64,000 nucleotides of DNA from Bradyrhizobium sp. AZCC 1610 (GCF_036924515.1 NZ_JAZHRR010000001.1:4001001-4065000), one strand, 5' to 3'. Shown: positions 39,265 to 48,162, counted from the stretch's first letter. Numbers and translations are program-made. The notes: generated by a model from the sequence alone, not told the origin.

Positions 39265-40314
39265 TCAACCGCCAAACCGGCGCTCGATGTGAAGCGATCG
39301 AGCGCGACCACTCGGCGTTGAGTCCCAGTCAGCCTGATTGTGGCCGGCATCGAGCAGATGCGCAATGGTTTCCCGCAACACAGGTTCGACGGGACCCGGC
39401 GCATAGCCCAGCTCGCGTTGCGCTTTTTCGATCGACAATGCCCCCGCCCGCAATGCGATCCGAACGCCTTCGGCCGTGCCGGACGGAGGCCGGCGCGTCA
39501 CGTGATCGGCGATCAACTCCAGCGTTGCAGTGACCATTTCGGCGACCTTGCCGTTCACTTGAATGCACCGGACGCGACGGCCGCTGATATCAGCCATGAG
39601 TTCGAGAACCCGTCTTAGCGGCATGCTTTCGCCACCGAGAACATAGCGATGTCCAGCGTGTCCGCGCTCCATGGCAAAGATCAGCCCTTCGGCAGCGTCG
39701 CGCACATCGACGAGGTTCACGACAAAATCAAGATGCAAATGAAGACGTCGGTTGAGAAAATACCGGAGCATCGCCGTCGGCGGGGTAACGTTGTGGTCAT
39801 AAGGCCCGACGGGCATGGTGGGACAGCCGATAACCACCGGGTATCCGGATGCGGCCGCCTGCATAGCGAACCGGTCGGCGAGCATTTTCGAGCGCGTATA
39901 TGGACCCGGCATATCGTCCGGCAGGAACGCATCGTCAGCGACAGGAACCATCGATGGCGAGGCACGGAACAGAATGGATTCCGTCGAGCAGTGCAGGACG
40001 CGCTTTATGCCGCGTTTGCGCGCCGTCCCAATGACGATCTCGGTGCCACCGTAATTGACGGTGTGAAAATCAGCTTTCCGCGGCAGCCACATCCCCGGCA
40101 GGCCGGCCAGGTGATAGACCTCGTCGACCCCGTCCATCGCGCGGTCAACCAGATCCCGATCAAGCACCGATCCCCTGACATACTGAACCCGCGGCAACGC
40201 GCGAGGGGGTGGTTGAAGATCGAGCACCCTCACCTGCCGACCTCGCGCTATCAGCGCCGAGACGAGGTGCTTTCCGATGAATCCACTGCCGCCCGTGACC
40301 AGTATGTGCTTCAT
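39265..40314 (-). CDS. NAD-dependent epimerase/dehydratase or 3-beta-hydroxysteroid-dehydrogenase-like protein
   Basis: 349-residue extended SDR. The NAD motif GGSGFIG is at residues 8-14, then VYHLAG, the Ser region LHCSTESILF, the active-site YTRSK and HRYVLGGESM. It resembles both sugar epimerases of the HpnA type and steroid/sterol dehydrogenases, and the lipid-like neighbours make a lipid substrate reasonable. Middle gene of the Mpo1-epimerase-ICMT operon, 33 nt from the gene before it. Confidence 0.85.
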   Translation of the reverse strand: MKHILVTGGSGFIGKHLVSALIARGRQVRVLDLQPPPRALPRVQYVRGSVLDRDLVDRAMDGVDEVYHLAGLPGMWLPRKADFHTVNYGGTEIVIGTARKRGIKRVLHCSTESILFRASPSMVPVADDAFLPDDMPGPYTRSKMLADRFAMQAAASGYPVVIGCPTMPVGPYDHNVTPPTAMLRYFLNRRLHLHLDFVVNLVDVRDAAEGLIFAMERGHAGHRYVLGGESMPLRRVLELMADISGRRVRCIQVNGKVAEMVTATLELIADHVTRRPPSGTAEGVRIALRAGALSIEKAQRELGYAPGPVEPVLRETIAHLLDAGHNQADWDSTPSGRARSLHIERRFGG

Positions 40315-40347
40315 GCTGCCGATGAACTCAAGCTGAACTGTTTGAGA

Positions 40348-40860
40348 TCAAGATGCAGCGCCTTGCGGACGCACTTGGATGATGATGGCGAGATCGCGCC
40401 GAAAGCCCAGCGCGATAAACAGCTTCGCCATGACAAACATTGGTCCGAGCAACAGGTGGGTCGGGTTGTCGACCAGCGCCGGCTGCCGTCGCTCGAACAC
40501 GCGATGCCCAACAATCTGCGATGCGACCCCAACGACAATCAGGATGGCCGTAAGCGACCACATGCCAGCAGTCGTCGCATGGCCAACGATCTCGGCAGCG
40601 ACTGAGAGCAACACGATTGCGGCCCCAAGGATCGCGGCTCCGAGCGCGAAGTCGAGCAGGAACCAGTAGATGAGCACCGGTACGACAGCGATGGTCGCCG
40701 CGCTGGTTTGGAACCCGAATACGGTGATGGACCACAGGCTGAGCGGAAGAACAGCGGCCAGGAACAGGAACGCGATGCCGAAGACATGCATCGCGCAATT
40801 CCAGGGGTCACGATGGTACTCGACGTAATCCGCAAGCTGCCGCCGAAAATATGAACTCAT
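40348..40860 (-). CDS. Mpo1-like (DUF962) membrane protein
   Basis: 170 residues with the DUF962/Mpo1 pattern: an N-terminal YVEYHRDPWNCAMHVFGIAF (histidines in the HxxP and NxxxHxxG positions), four hydrophobic spans, and VGHRVFERRQPALVDNPTHL before LLGPMFVMAK. Yeast Mpo1 is an iron dioxygenase for alpha-oxidation of 2-hydroxy fatty acids; the same histidines are kept here. First gene of a three-gene operon. Confidence 0.85.
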   Translation of the reverse strand: MSSYFRRQLADYVEYHRDPWNCAMHVFGIAFLFLAAVLPLSLWSITVFGFQTSAATIAVVPVLIYWFLLDFALGAAILGAAIVLLSVAAEIVGHATTAGMWSLTAILIVVGVASQIVGHRVFERRQPALVDNPTHLLLGPMFVMAKLFIALGFRRDLAIIIQVRPQGAAS

Positions 40861-41290
40861 GCGGTGCTATCCCCCTGCTGTCGGCAGCCGCGGCTAGACG
40901 GGTCAACCAAAAAACCGGTGCACCTGCTTCGATGCCCATCAGAGACTCAACGGTAGTTAAACTTGGGAATCATCATCAAGTCAAAGCGCGGGCGCGGCAC
41001 GTTTCACAGTCCATCGAGCGCGCGAAGGCACTGCCAACGTTGACAAATCATGCAGTAATTCAGGCGACTAACATGATACAGGGTCTCGGGAACCGCCACG
41101 CGTTGCGATAATTTTTCCCGCAGGTGTTGCCGTTCAGCAAGCAATCATGATCGTTTCGTGAGTACACGCTCTACCCGCGACGCTGAGCACCAGCGCAATC
41201 GCTCCGACGAGAATGAGGCTGACGGCCCAAACTCCGCGATCAGGGAGAGGATCGGGATGGAGCCATAAGGAGCGCACGCCGCTGGGCGCC
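40861..41290. other. non-coding region with a sulfatase 3'-end copy
   Basis: 430 nt between the Mpo1-like gene and the AraC regulator, without a supported gene. It contains, at 41235-41268, a 34-nt segment matching the last bases and stop codon of the sulfatase gene (36560-36593) at 32 of 34 positions. Confidence 0.5.
41235..41268 (+). repeat. fossil copy of the sulfatase 3' end
   Basis: CGCGATCAGGGAGAGGATCG and the 14 bases up to the TAA differ from 36560-36593 at only two places. In frame it reads AIRERIGMEP then stop, against AIREKIGMKP in the sulfatase. It suggests a former duplicate of that gene, now deleted except for its tail. Confidence 0.7.
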
Positions 41291-42298
41291 TTACTCCGAC
41301 AATATCTGCGCCTGCCGCCAGGCCGCCGGCGGCGTCCCTACCGTTCTGCGAAACGCCCGATTGAACGCGGCCTCGGAATCGTAGCCCACTGCCTCTGCCA
41401 CGCGCGCGATCGGGTCGCGCCCCGAAGCCAGCAGACCCGCCGCGAGTTGCATGCGCCAGCGCGTCAGGTACTGCATCGGCGGTTGCCCGATCAGATGGGT
41501 GAAGCGCTGTGCAAGCGTCGACCGCGACAGCCCCACCATCCTCGCGAGCTCATCCAATGTCCAGTCAGCCGCGGGCTTGCCATGCAGGAGGTTCAGCGCC
41601 TGACCGACGTGTCGATCGCCCAGGCCGGCAAGCCAGCCGGTCTGTTCGGGACCAAGTGCTTCGATATGGCATCTGATCGCCTCGACAAACAGCAGCTCGC
41701 CCAGTCGGGCCAGCACGCCCTCGCTGCCCGTCCGGCGCCGTTCCGATTCGGCCCTTGCAGCACTGATCAAATGAGCAAGGCCCGAATTCTCGCGGTATGA
41801 ACTCCTGCGCAGATGCAGCACCGCGGGCAGCGCTTCCACCAGCGGATTGAAAGGACGCGTGTCGCAGCCGAGAAATCCGCACAGGATGCGCGCGTCGGCG
41901 GGTCCGTTCTCACCCAGGCGCATCATGAGGGGAAGCTGACCGGCCCTCGCCTGACCGTAGACGCTCAGATCAGGGATCGACCGCATGCCCGGAGCGCTGG
42001 AAAGGACATGCGCTGAGCCCTGCGGAAAGGCGATGATATCGCCCGCCTCGAGCCGTACGGATGGCGCATCGATCAGCCCGCCCCAGCAGCAGCCATCGAT
42101 CACGACGTGATACTCGATGACGTGCTGAGCCCCCGGCAAGACGGCTGAAGCGCAGGAAGCCGATGTCGGCGCCTCGGCCACCCAGGGGGCGCGGACGTCC
42201 AGATGGAAGAACATCGCGCTACTGAGCCGTACGGCGCGCAGCACATCAGACAGAGCATCCGCGCCCATAGTCCCAGCTCCAGTCGGACGCTCGATCAT
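41291..42298 (-). CDS. AraC family transcriptional regulator with cupin-like sensor domain
   Basis: 335 residues. The N-terminal AraC-binding/cupin domain (about 10-190) includes LEAGDIIAFPQGSAHVLSSA. Two C-terminal helix-turn-helix units (about 235-330) include WTLDELARMVGLSRSTLAQR and DPIARVAEAVGYDSEAAFNR. It is divergent from the methyltransferase gene at 42422 with 123 nt between them, and probably controls it. Confidence 0.9.
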   Translation of the reverse strand: MIERPTGAGTMGADALSDVLRAVRLSSAMFFHLDVRAPWVAEAPTSASCASAVLPGAQHVIEYHVVIDGCCWGGLIDAPSVRLEAGDIIAFPQGSAHVLSSAPGMRSIPDLSVYGQARAGQLPLMMRLGENGPADARILCGFLGCDTRPFNPLVEALPAVLHLRRSSYRENSGLAHLISAARAESERRRTGSEGVLARLGELLFVEAIRCHIEALGPEQTGWLAGLGDRHVGQALNLLHGKPAADWTLDELARMVGLSRSTLAQRFTHLIGQPPMQYLTRWRMQLAAGLLASGRDPIARVAEAVGYDSEAAFNRAFRRTVGTPPAAWRQAQILSE

Positions 42299-42421
42299 GC
42301 TTCTCGGACGAACTGCAAAAAATAGAAAGAATTCAGACGCCTAGTCAAGCCATCCGGCAGTCTGGTCATTTGCCGCACCCCCGCAAGGACCTATGTCCCC
42401 ATCGCGCCAAAGGAGGCAGCA

Positions 42422-43495
42422 ATGAACATAATGGTCAGAGAATTAAACGAGCAGAAGCTGGAAGTATTTGTTACACGGATACTGGACGATCTCGGCGCCG
42501 CCATGATTGCACCGCTGGTCCGCATCGGTGACGAACTCGGGCTGTACAACGCGCTCGCTGAGACGGGGCCGGTGACGCCGCAAGAACTGGCGCGCCGTAC
42601 CGGAACGGTCGAGCGCCTTGTGCGCGAATGGCTCAGCGCCCACGCCGCCGCCGGCTATCTGGACTATGACGCCACGACCAAGCGCTTTGCCATGAATCCC
42701 GAGCAGGCCATGGTCTTCGGAAATCCGGAAAGTCCGGTCTACATGCTGGGCTCGTTCGAGGTTTGCCAGGCGGTGATGCTTGACCAACCCAAGGTGAGCA
42801 AGGCTTTCCGCAACGGCGGCGCCGCCGGCTATCACGAACGATGCAATTGCCTGTTCAGCGGAATGTCGCGCTTCTTCGGCGTGAGCTACAAAGCCCATCT
42901 CGTGCAGGAATGGCTTCCCGCATTGGACGGTGTGATCGAAAAGCTCAATAACGGTGCGCGGGTCGCCGATATCGGCTGCGGCCATGGCATCTCCACCATT
43001 CTCATGGCGAAAGCCTTCGAAAGATCCAGATTTGTCGGGGTCGACAACCACGAAGATTCCATCGCCTGCGCCCGCGACGCGGCGAAACGCGACGGCGTAG
43101 CAGCCAGGACGGAATTTGATGTCGCCACAGCCAAGAACTTTGTGGGCAGCAACTTCGACCTGATCTGTTGCTTCGATGCGCTGCACGACCTTGGCGACCC
43201 CGTCGGGGCGGCGAGCCGGATTCTGGAGGCTCTCGCCCCCGACGGCACATTCATGGCGGTGGAGCCACGCGCAGGAGACAGGCTGGAGGACAATATCAAT
43301 CCGATCGGCCGGCTCTATTATGCCGGCTCCACCATGATCTGTACGCCGGTTTCGCTGGCGCAGGAGGTCGGGCTCGCCCTTGGCGGGCAAGCGGGACCGG
43401 CCCGGTTGGAGGCGGTTCTGCGCGAAGCCGGATTTGGCCGCATCCGGATCGCAGCCGAGACGCCCTTCAATATCGTTCTCGAAGCGCGGCGATAA
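42422..43495 (+). CDS. class I SAM-dependent methyltransferase with N-terminal winged helix
   Basis: 357 residues. An N-terminal winged-helix dimerisation region (about 20-100, LGLYNALAETGPVTPQELAR) precedes a Rossmann methyltransferase domain with motif I ADIGCGHGISTI near 188, VGVDNHEDSI and a later CCFDALHDLGDP. It resembles small-molecule methyltransferases of the Rv2258c kind. The ATG follows AGGAGG. The divergent AraC gene suggests inducible expression; the substrate is unknown. Confidence 0.88.
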   Translation: MNIMVRELNEQKLEVFVTRILDDLGAAMIAPLVRIGDELGLYNALAETGPVTPQELARRTGTVERLVREWLSAHAAAGYLDYDATTKRFAMNPEQAMVFGNPESPVYMLGSFEVCQAVMLDQPKVSKAFRNGGAAGYHERCNCLFSGMSRFFGVSYKAHLVQEWLPALDGVIEKLNNGARVADIGCGHGISTILMAKAFERSRFVGVDNHEDSIACARDAAKRDGVAARTEFDVATAKNFVGSNFDLICCFDALHDLGDPVGAASRILEALAPDGTFMAVEPRAGDRLEDNINPIGRLYYAGSTMICTPVSLAQEVGLALGGQAGPARLEAVLREAGFGRIRIAAETPFNIVLEARR

Positions 43496-43566
43496 GACGT
43501 GGGCGAACGTGCTGTAAACTTCTTGAGCTGCCGGGAGCAGTTGCTCACCGGCACGGATACCTGGTC

Positions 43567-43779
43567 ATGACGCAGGCATTACGAGCAAAACAAAGTAATC
43601 GAGAGCCTGGCCAAGCCGGCTGGATCCTCGACTATTGGGTCGCCTCTTTGATCGCAGCGGTGGAGCGCGCCATACGTCATCGACGCGCGAAGCGTCGCGC
43701 CAGGATGCAGGCCGGCAACCCGATCTCCGCACCATCTGCGCGTAACGTTGCGGGCGCGAGCGGCGATTCTAATTTGTAA
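43567..43779 (+). CDS. small basic hypothetical protein
   Basis: 70 residues, MTQALRAKQSNREPGQAGWI onward, with a hydrophobic stretch ILDYWVASLIAAVERAI followed by RHRRAKRRARM. The ribosome site is weak. Its last 11 nt overlap the convergent Bug-type gene. Layout (Trp, hydrophobic helix, Arg cluster) faintly recalls small DUF1127-like proteins. Could be spurious. Confidence 0.35.
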   Translation: MTQALRAKQSNREPGQAGWILDYWVASLIAAVERAIRHRRAKRRARMQAGNPISAPSARNVAGASGDSNL

Positions 43780-44743
43780 TCTTGTACCCCGTCGCCTTCA
43801 CGATCGGCTGCCAGAACGCGGTGTTGGCGGCGAGTTGCTGGGTCAGGCCGTCGGGGGTCGAGCCAACCGGGATCAGCCCGATCGCCAAAAGCTTCTCCTT
43901 GACCTCGGCCTTGGCAAGCGCGGCGGCGGCCGCATCGCTCAGCTTTTTCGCAAAATCCGACGAAGCGCCGGCCGGCAGCCACATGCCGTACCAGGCGTCC
44001 GCCACCAGATCGATGCCGTTCTCCTTCAGGGTCGGCGCATCAGGCAAGAACGGCGAACGCTGTGCGCTGCCGACTGCCAGAATCCTGACGTTTCCCGCGC
44101 GATGCTGCGGGATGGCGTCGGTCAAAGTTGAAATCGCGAACGGCATATGGCCGCCGACGAGGTCGTTGATAATAGGCGCGCTGCCGCGATAGGCCACACG
44201 CGTCAGCTTGATGCCCAGCGCCTGCTCGAGCCGCGATCCGCTAAAATGCGGAATGGTGCCGTTGCTGGGCACGCCGAACGTGGCCTGGTCCGGATTGGCT
44301 TTCAGCCAGGCGACGAATTGCTTGAAGTCCTTGACCTCGGCCGGGACGGCTTTGCCGACGAACACACAAAATTCGAAGCGCACGAGTTGGCTGACCGGAA
44401 CGAAATCCTTCGCGGCGTCGAAACTCGGCGTCGTCTCGACCATCGGCAGCAGATACATCGTCGGCCCCGTGGTGACGAGGATGGTGGTGCCGTCAGGATT
44501 GGCGCCCTTCACCGCCTTGATGCCGATCAGCCCGTCACCGCCGGTGCGGTTTTCGACGATGATGTTGCGGTCGAGCAAGGGAGCGATGTGCTGCGCCAGC
44601 AGCCGGCAAAGTGCGTCGCCGCCGCCGCCGGCCGCAAAGGGAAAGATGATCTTGGTCAGCGGGCCCGACTGCGCCAGCGCCTGCCCCGTCCATGCGGCCA
44701 GTGAACATGCGGCGCTTCCAGCCAGAAAATCTCGGCGTTTCAT
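43769..44743 (-). CDS. Bug-family (TctC-like) tripartite tricarboxylate-type substrate-binding protein
   Basis: 324 residues from ATG 44743, which follows GGGGAGGATAAG. The signal sequence MKRRDFLAGSAACSLAAWTG has a KRRDFL motif suggesting Tat export. Family hallmarks: IIFPFAAGGGGDALCRLLAQ, VENRTGGDGLIGIKAVKGAN and FGVPSNGTIPH. Bug proteins capture small carboxylates. No TctAB permease gene is near, as is common for this very expanded family. Confidence 0.9.
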   Translation of the reverse strand: MKRRDFLAGSAACSLAAWTGQALAQSGPLTKIIFPFAAGGGGDALCRLLAQHIAPLLDRNIIVENRTGGDGLIGIKAVKGANPDGTTILVTTGPTMYLLPMVETTPSFDAAKDFVPVSQLVRFEFCVFVGKAVPAEVKDFKQFVAWLKANPDQATFGVPSNGTIPHFSGSRLEQALGIKLTRVAYRGSAPIINDLVGGHMPFAISTLTDAIPQHRAGNVRILAVGSAQRSPFLPDAPTLKENGIDLVADAWYGMWLPAGASSDFAKKLSDAAAAALAKAEVKEKLLAIGLIPVGSTPDGLTQQLAANTAFWQPIVKATGYKITN

Positions 44744-44804
44744 CTTATCCTCCCCGAACACTTTATTATTGTTCATCAGCCCACAGCGCTGAGGCGCTCC
44801 CGCC

Positions 44805-45500
44805 TCAGGCCAGCACCGTTTCGACTACGGTCATAATTCCGATCGCGACAGTGGCAAGACCCACGGCCCCCTGCAGGCCGCGATTGGCCCAGGTGAGCGA
44901 GCGGGCGGAGACCGCAAGCGGCACCGCAATCGCCGTCGACAGCGCGCCCATGCCAATCATCGAGCCGACGCCGAACAGTGCGACGTAACCGAGGCCGAGC
45001 GCAGGACTGGAGGCCTGCGAAACCGCCAGCACCAGCAGCGCGGCAGAGCCCGCCATGCCGTGCATCAGGCCGACCAGCAGAGTACGCCAGCGGAAGCCAT
45101 GATCATGCGCGTGCGCAGTGCGGGCATGCGGGCTGGTTTCGCCGGCATGGCTGTGGGCATGGAAATGCACCGTGCCGTCGCCATGGCCGTGCTGGTGAAA
45201 ATGCACGCGGTCGCGCCACAGCCGCCACAGCACATGGGCGCCGAGGCCGACCAGCATCAGGCCGACGGCGGTCTCGATCGGGCGGGCAACGCTCTCGGGA
45301 ATCGCGCGGCCGAGCAGGATGGCGGCGCCAGCAAAGATGAATAAAGTGAGCGTGTGGCCGAGCCCCCAGGTCAGCCCGTGCTTGACGATATCGGCCACAT
45401 GGCTGCGGCGCGCGGCGATACTGGATACGGCGGCGACATGATCGGCCTCCAGCGCATGCTGCATGCCCAGCAAAAACCCCAGCCCGAGAATTCCGAACAT
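44805..45500 (-). CDS. NiCoT/UreH-like membrane transporter with histidine-rich loop
   Basis: 231 residues, about six spans. The first helix has GFLLGMQHALEADHVAAVSS, matching the HxxxxDH metal motif of nickel/cobalt transporters and UreH-type proteins, and a later HGLTWGLGHTLTLF. The central loop (about 95-135) is rich in His (HFHQHGHGDGTVHFHAHSHA), a likely metal-binding region. Probably moves nickel or cobalt; no urease or hydrogenase genes are in the window. Confidence 0.82.
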   Translation of the reverse strand: MFGILGLGFLLGMQHALEADHVAAVSSIAARRSHVADIVKHGLTWGLGHTLTLFIFAGAAILLGRAIPESVARPIETAVGLMLVGLGAHVLWRLWRDRVHFHQHGHGDGTVHFHAHSHAGETSPHARTAHAHDHGFRWRTLLVGLMHGMAGSAALLVLAVSQASSPALGLGYVALFGVGSMIGMGALSTAIAVPLAVSARSLTWANRGLQGAVGLATVAIGIMTVVETVLA

Positions 45501-45655
45501 ACGCCCCCTACCCGCTGTATCAGTCGAAGTTCAAGATGAACTTCCGATTTTTGTTTTGAAGCGTTTTCTTCACGCGAACCGGTGCCCACCCACGGATCAA
45601 GTCCGAGGGCATGCTTCGCTTGAAAACGCCATGAAATACCAGTTGGAAGCGTTTG

Positions 45656-46375
45656 TCAGGTCAAGACTTCCTCGAACAGGCTTTTCATCGATGCCCAGGA
45701 GCGGCGGTCAGCCTGTTCGTTGTAGAGCGCGGAGCGCATCATCGAGCCGTCGGCGGCCGGGTTGGTGAAACCGTGCAGCGTGTTGCCGTAGGCGATGACC
45801 TGCCAGTCCTTGACCCCGCCGGTTCGCATCTCGTTCTCGAAATCGGCGACCTGTTCCGACGGCGCCAGGGGATCGTCCACGCCAGTGCAGACCAGCACGC
45901 TGGCCTTCACCAGTCCCGGTTGCGCCGGCATTTTGGTCGCCAGCACGCCGTGGAAACTGATCACCGCCTTCAGGTCGGCGCCCTCGCGCGCCAGCTCCAG
46001 CACTACCGACCCGCCAAAACAGAACCCGATCGCCGCCAGCCTGCCGGCATCGACCTGCGGCAGCGCGGCGAGCGCAGCCAGCGCGGCACGGCCGCGGGCG
46101 CGGAGTTTTTCCGGCTCGGCGCGAAGCTCTCCGACCAGGGTCGCGACTTCCTGCAGGTTGGACGCCTGCCGCCGATCGCCGAACATGTCGGCGGCCAGCG
46201 CGACATAGCCGAGACCGGCGAGCCGGCGCGCACGCTCCATCGCGAATTCGCCGAGTCCCAGTCCTTCGTGAAACACCAGTACGCCTGGCCGCTTCCCGGC
46301 ACTCCTTTCATCGAGTGCGAGATAGCCGTGCAAATTGACCTCGCCACAGCGGTAATCGACATCGCGCACCTGCAT
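45656..46375 (-). CDS. dienelactone hydrolase family protein
   Basis: 239 residues from ATG 46375. Alpha/beta hydrolase with a cysteine nucleophile in AAIGFCFGGSVVLELAREG, Asp in CTGVDDPLAPSEQV and His in YGNTLHGFTNP: the complete Cys-Asp-His triad of dienelactone hydrolases. A TTG nine codons upstream is a possible alternative start. Substrate not inferable from this isolated position. Confidence 0.88.
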   Translation of the reverse strand: MQVRDVDYRCGEVNLHGYLALDERSAGKRPGVLVFHEGLGLGEFAMERARRLAGLGYVALAADMFGDRRQASNLQEVATLVGELRAEPEKLRARGRAALAALAALPQVDAGRLAAIGFCFGGSVVLELAREGADLKAVISFHGVLATKMPAQPGLVKASVLVCTGVDDPLAPSEQVADFENEMRTGGVKDWQVIAYGNTLHGFTNPAADGSMMRSALYNEQADRRSWASMKSLFEEVLT

Positions 46376-46568
46376 GAAATTGCATGATCCTTCAAATGAC
46401 AAGGAGCCGGAACTTCACATCTGTCTTGAGATCGCACAACCGGAATCGGAAAAGCCTCGCCGTTGCGGTCATCGCATCACGTCGGTTTGACACGCGCGGA
46501 AGCGGCCGCACCGGAACGATCGTCCGCACGAACACTTAGCATGGCGCAACCTGCAATGGAGTCCACCA

Positions 46569-46973
46569 ATGACAAAATCCGGAATTTTCGCGGCCGCCGC
46601 GATCCTTGCGTCCGCGCTCGCCGCGCCTGCGATGGCGCAGGAAGTCATCTCCAATCCCGGCTATTGCGCGCAATTTTATCCCAACGCCAATTGCCAGAAC
46701 AAAGGACCGGGAAGCCCCTACTACAGCGGCAGCTACCAGCGTCAGGCCTATCAGGACCGCACCTGGCGTGGCAGCTATAACCGCTGGGACGATAACAGCG
46801 GCTTCTGGCCGGGCGATGTCGCGGCCGGCGTAGTCGGCGGCGCGGTCGGCACGGCGGCTGCCATCGCCACCTCTCCGATCGGCGGCGAAGCCTATGCCCG
46901 CCGCAACGGTTTTGTCTGTATCCCCGGCACCTGGTTCCGTGGTGAGGACGGCCGCAGGCATCGCTGCCAGTAG
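46569..46973 (+). CDS. small secreted protein of unknown function
   Basis: 134 residues. Signal peptide MTKSGIFAAAAILASALAAP ending AMA-QEV. The mature part has CAQFYPNANCQN, a Tyr/Ser/Arg-rich middle, a Gly-rich segment VAAGVVGGAVGTAAAIATSP and a C-terminal CIPGTWFRGEDGRRHRC. The layout resembles glycine-zipper envelope proteins. No neighbour suggests a role. Confidence 0.75.
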   Translation: MTKSGIFAAAAILASALAAPAMAQEVISNPGYCAQFYPNANCQNKGPGSPYYSGSYQRQAYQDRTWRGSYNRWDDNSGFWPGDVAAGVVGGAVGTAAAIATSPIGGEAYARRNGFVCIPGTWFRGEDGRRHRCQ

Positions 46974-47145
46974 GGGCTGTGCGAATCGAATGCGGAAAAG
47001 GCGGCTGGAAGGCCGCTTTTTCCATGCGGGAGCGATGAAAGCGGTTCTTGAGGTTCTGGCCCTTTGCGACCAAGTCTGATATTCGAGCCGCCGAAGATCG
47101 GACCAGGTGGCGGGATACTTCACCCCTCGCCGATCACTTCAATTC

Positions 47146-47220
47146 GCCGGTTTAGCTCAGCGGTAGAGCAGCGGTTTTGTAAACCGAAGGTCGGGAGTTC
47201 AATCCTCTCAACCGGCACCA
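47146..47220 (+). tRNA. tRNA-Thr (anticodon TGT)
   Basis: 75 nt with encoded CCA. Acceptor GCCGGTT with AACCGGC, D-arm AGCTCAGCGGTAGAGC, anticodon loop TTTGTAA with anticodon TGT, T-arm GGGAGTTCAATCCTCTC. It sits at the edge of the less GC-rich stretch that holds the two antidote-like genes. Confidence 0.97.
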
Positions 47221-47271
47221 CTTCAAAAGGCGTCAGTCGGACCAAACCCGTTCGACCGAGCCAGGACCCGT

Positions 47272-47976
47272 TCAGGCCTCCACCATTGCCGGGAATTCCA
47301 CGGGAAGTTGTTGAGGGAACACCATCTCTGCCGATTTCCCAAACTCTGCCGATTGCCCAAGGCTCCGCGTTGAATAGGGATCGAGCGACGCCTTCCGTTT
47401 GCTTACTCGCTTGACACGTAGCTGCAACCCGAACGCCCCGAGAATCGTCAGGACAGTCGTAAATTCGGGCGAACGATCGCCCATGAACGAACGGTAGAGA
47501 CGTGTTCGGCCAATCTGTATCCGTCGCGCGAACTCAGCAACATTCTCCTGGGCTCGGATGATCTCACCAAAGGTAGAACAAATGGCACGAAGATTGGATG
47601 TTGCAAGGGCAGGATTCAAGAGCTCGGCAACTCCCGCCGGAGTGCTGTAACGTAGATGGCCATGCACTGGCTGTTGAGAACCATATCTCTCGAGCGTGGA
47701 TGCGGACGGTTGCACTGTAACCAGCCTCAGGCGCAGTGCCGTAATCACCTTCGTCACTGTGGAAAGCCGCGGCCCCCTCTCCGATACAAAAGCCCCGTAG
47801 AGGTGTGCCCGCTCTATTCCTGATGCGATAGCGATCGTCGTGACATTTTGGGCCCGGACTGCTTCACCGAGAGCCAGGCAAACCTGACGGCTATCGGTGG
47901 TTTGAAACGCCTGATTCAAGAATTTTTCAAGCTGAGCCGTACTGGCGTATTGAGAGCGACGCGCCGTCTTGGCCAT
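47272..47976 (-). CDS. orphan regulator-like protein with two addiction-module-antidote domains (A)
   Basis: 234 residues made of two copies of one helix-turn-helix unit. Copy 1 (about 16-89) includes FLNQAFQTTDSRQVCLALGE and IERAHLYGAFVSERGPRLST; copy 2 (about 116-190) includes LLNPALATSNLRAICSTFGE and IGRTRLYRSFMGDRSPEFTT. The unit matches the antidote family of HigA/RelE-type modules, whose members normally have one copy of about 90-100 residues. No toxin gene is adjacent. A charged tail of about 40 residues ends the protein. ATG start after GGGATGG. Likely a DNA-binding protein; target unknown. Confidence 0.75.
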   Translation of the reverse strand: MAKTARRSQYASTAQLEKFLNQAFQTTDSRQVCLALGEAVRAQNVTTIAIASGIERAHLYGAFVSERGPRLSTVTKVITALRLRLVTVQPSASTLERYGSQQPVHGHLRYSTPAGVAELLNPALATSNLRAICSTFGEIIRAQENVAEFARRIQIGRTRLYRSFMGDRSPEFTTVLTILGAFGLQLRVKRVSKRKASLDPYSTRSLGQSAEFGKSAEMVFPQQLPVEFPAMVEA

Positions 47977-48034
47977 CTGGTGCCATCCCAGTCTGCACTC
48001 ACCGGCGAATCAGAAACAGCCCCTCAAGAGGCCG

Positions 48035-48066
48035 AAAAACCTCTGGCCGGGCATGGCCAGAGGTTT
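48035..48066 (-). terminator. rho-independent terminator between the two antidote-like genes
   Basis: AAACCTCTGGCC and GGCCAGAGGTTT form a perfect 12-bp stem around six nt; on the minus strand the stem runs into TTTTT. It ends the transcript of the upstream gene (48336-48980) and shows that the two paralogues have separate promoters. Confidence 0.8.
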
Positions 48067-48145
48067 CGGAGGTATTTCTGAAGATGCTGGTGCGCTTCTC
48101 CATGAGAGGCCGCCAACCTATTCGGCGGCTACGCCTGATTATAAT

Positions 48146-48162
48146 ACATGAGTTACTCATGT
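48146..48162. promoter_or_regulatory. 17-bp palindrome, candidate operator
   Basis: ACATGAGT and ACTCATGT are perfect arms around one T, in an AT-rich setting. It lies in the 359-nt gap between the two antidote-like genes. The rest of that gap shows the terminator at 48035-48066 and nothing else convincing. Confidence 0.45.
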
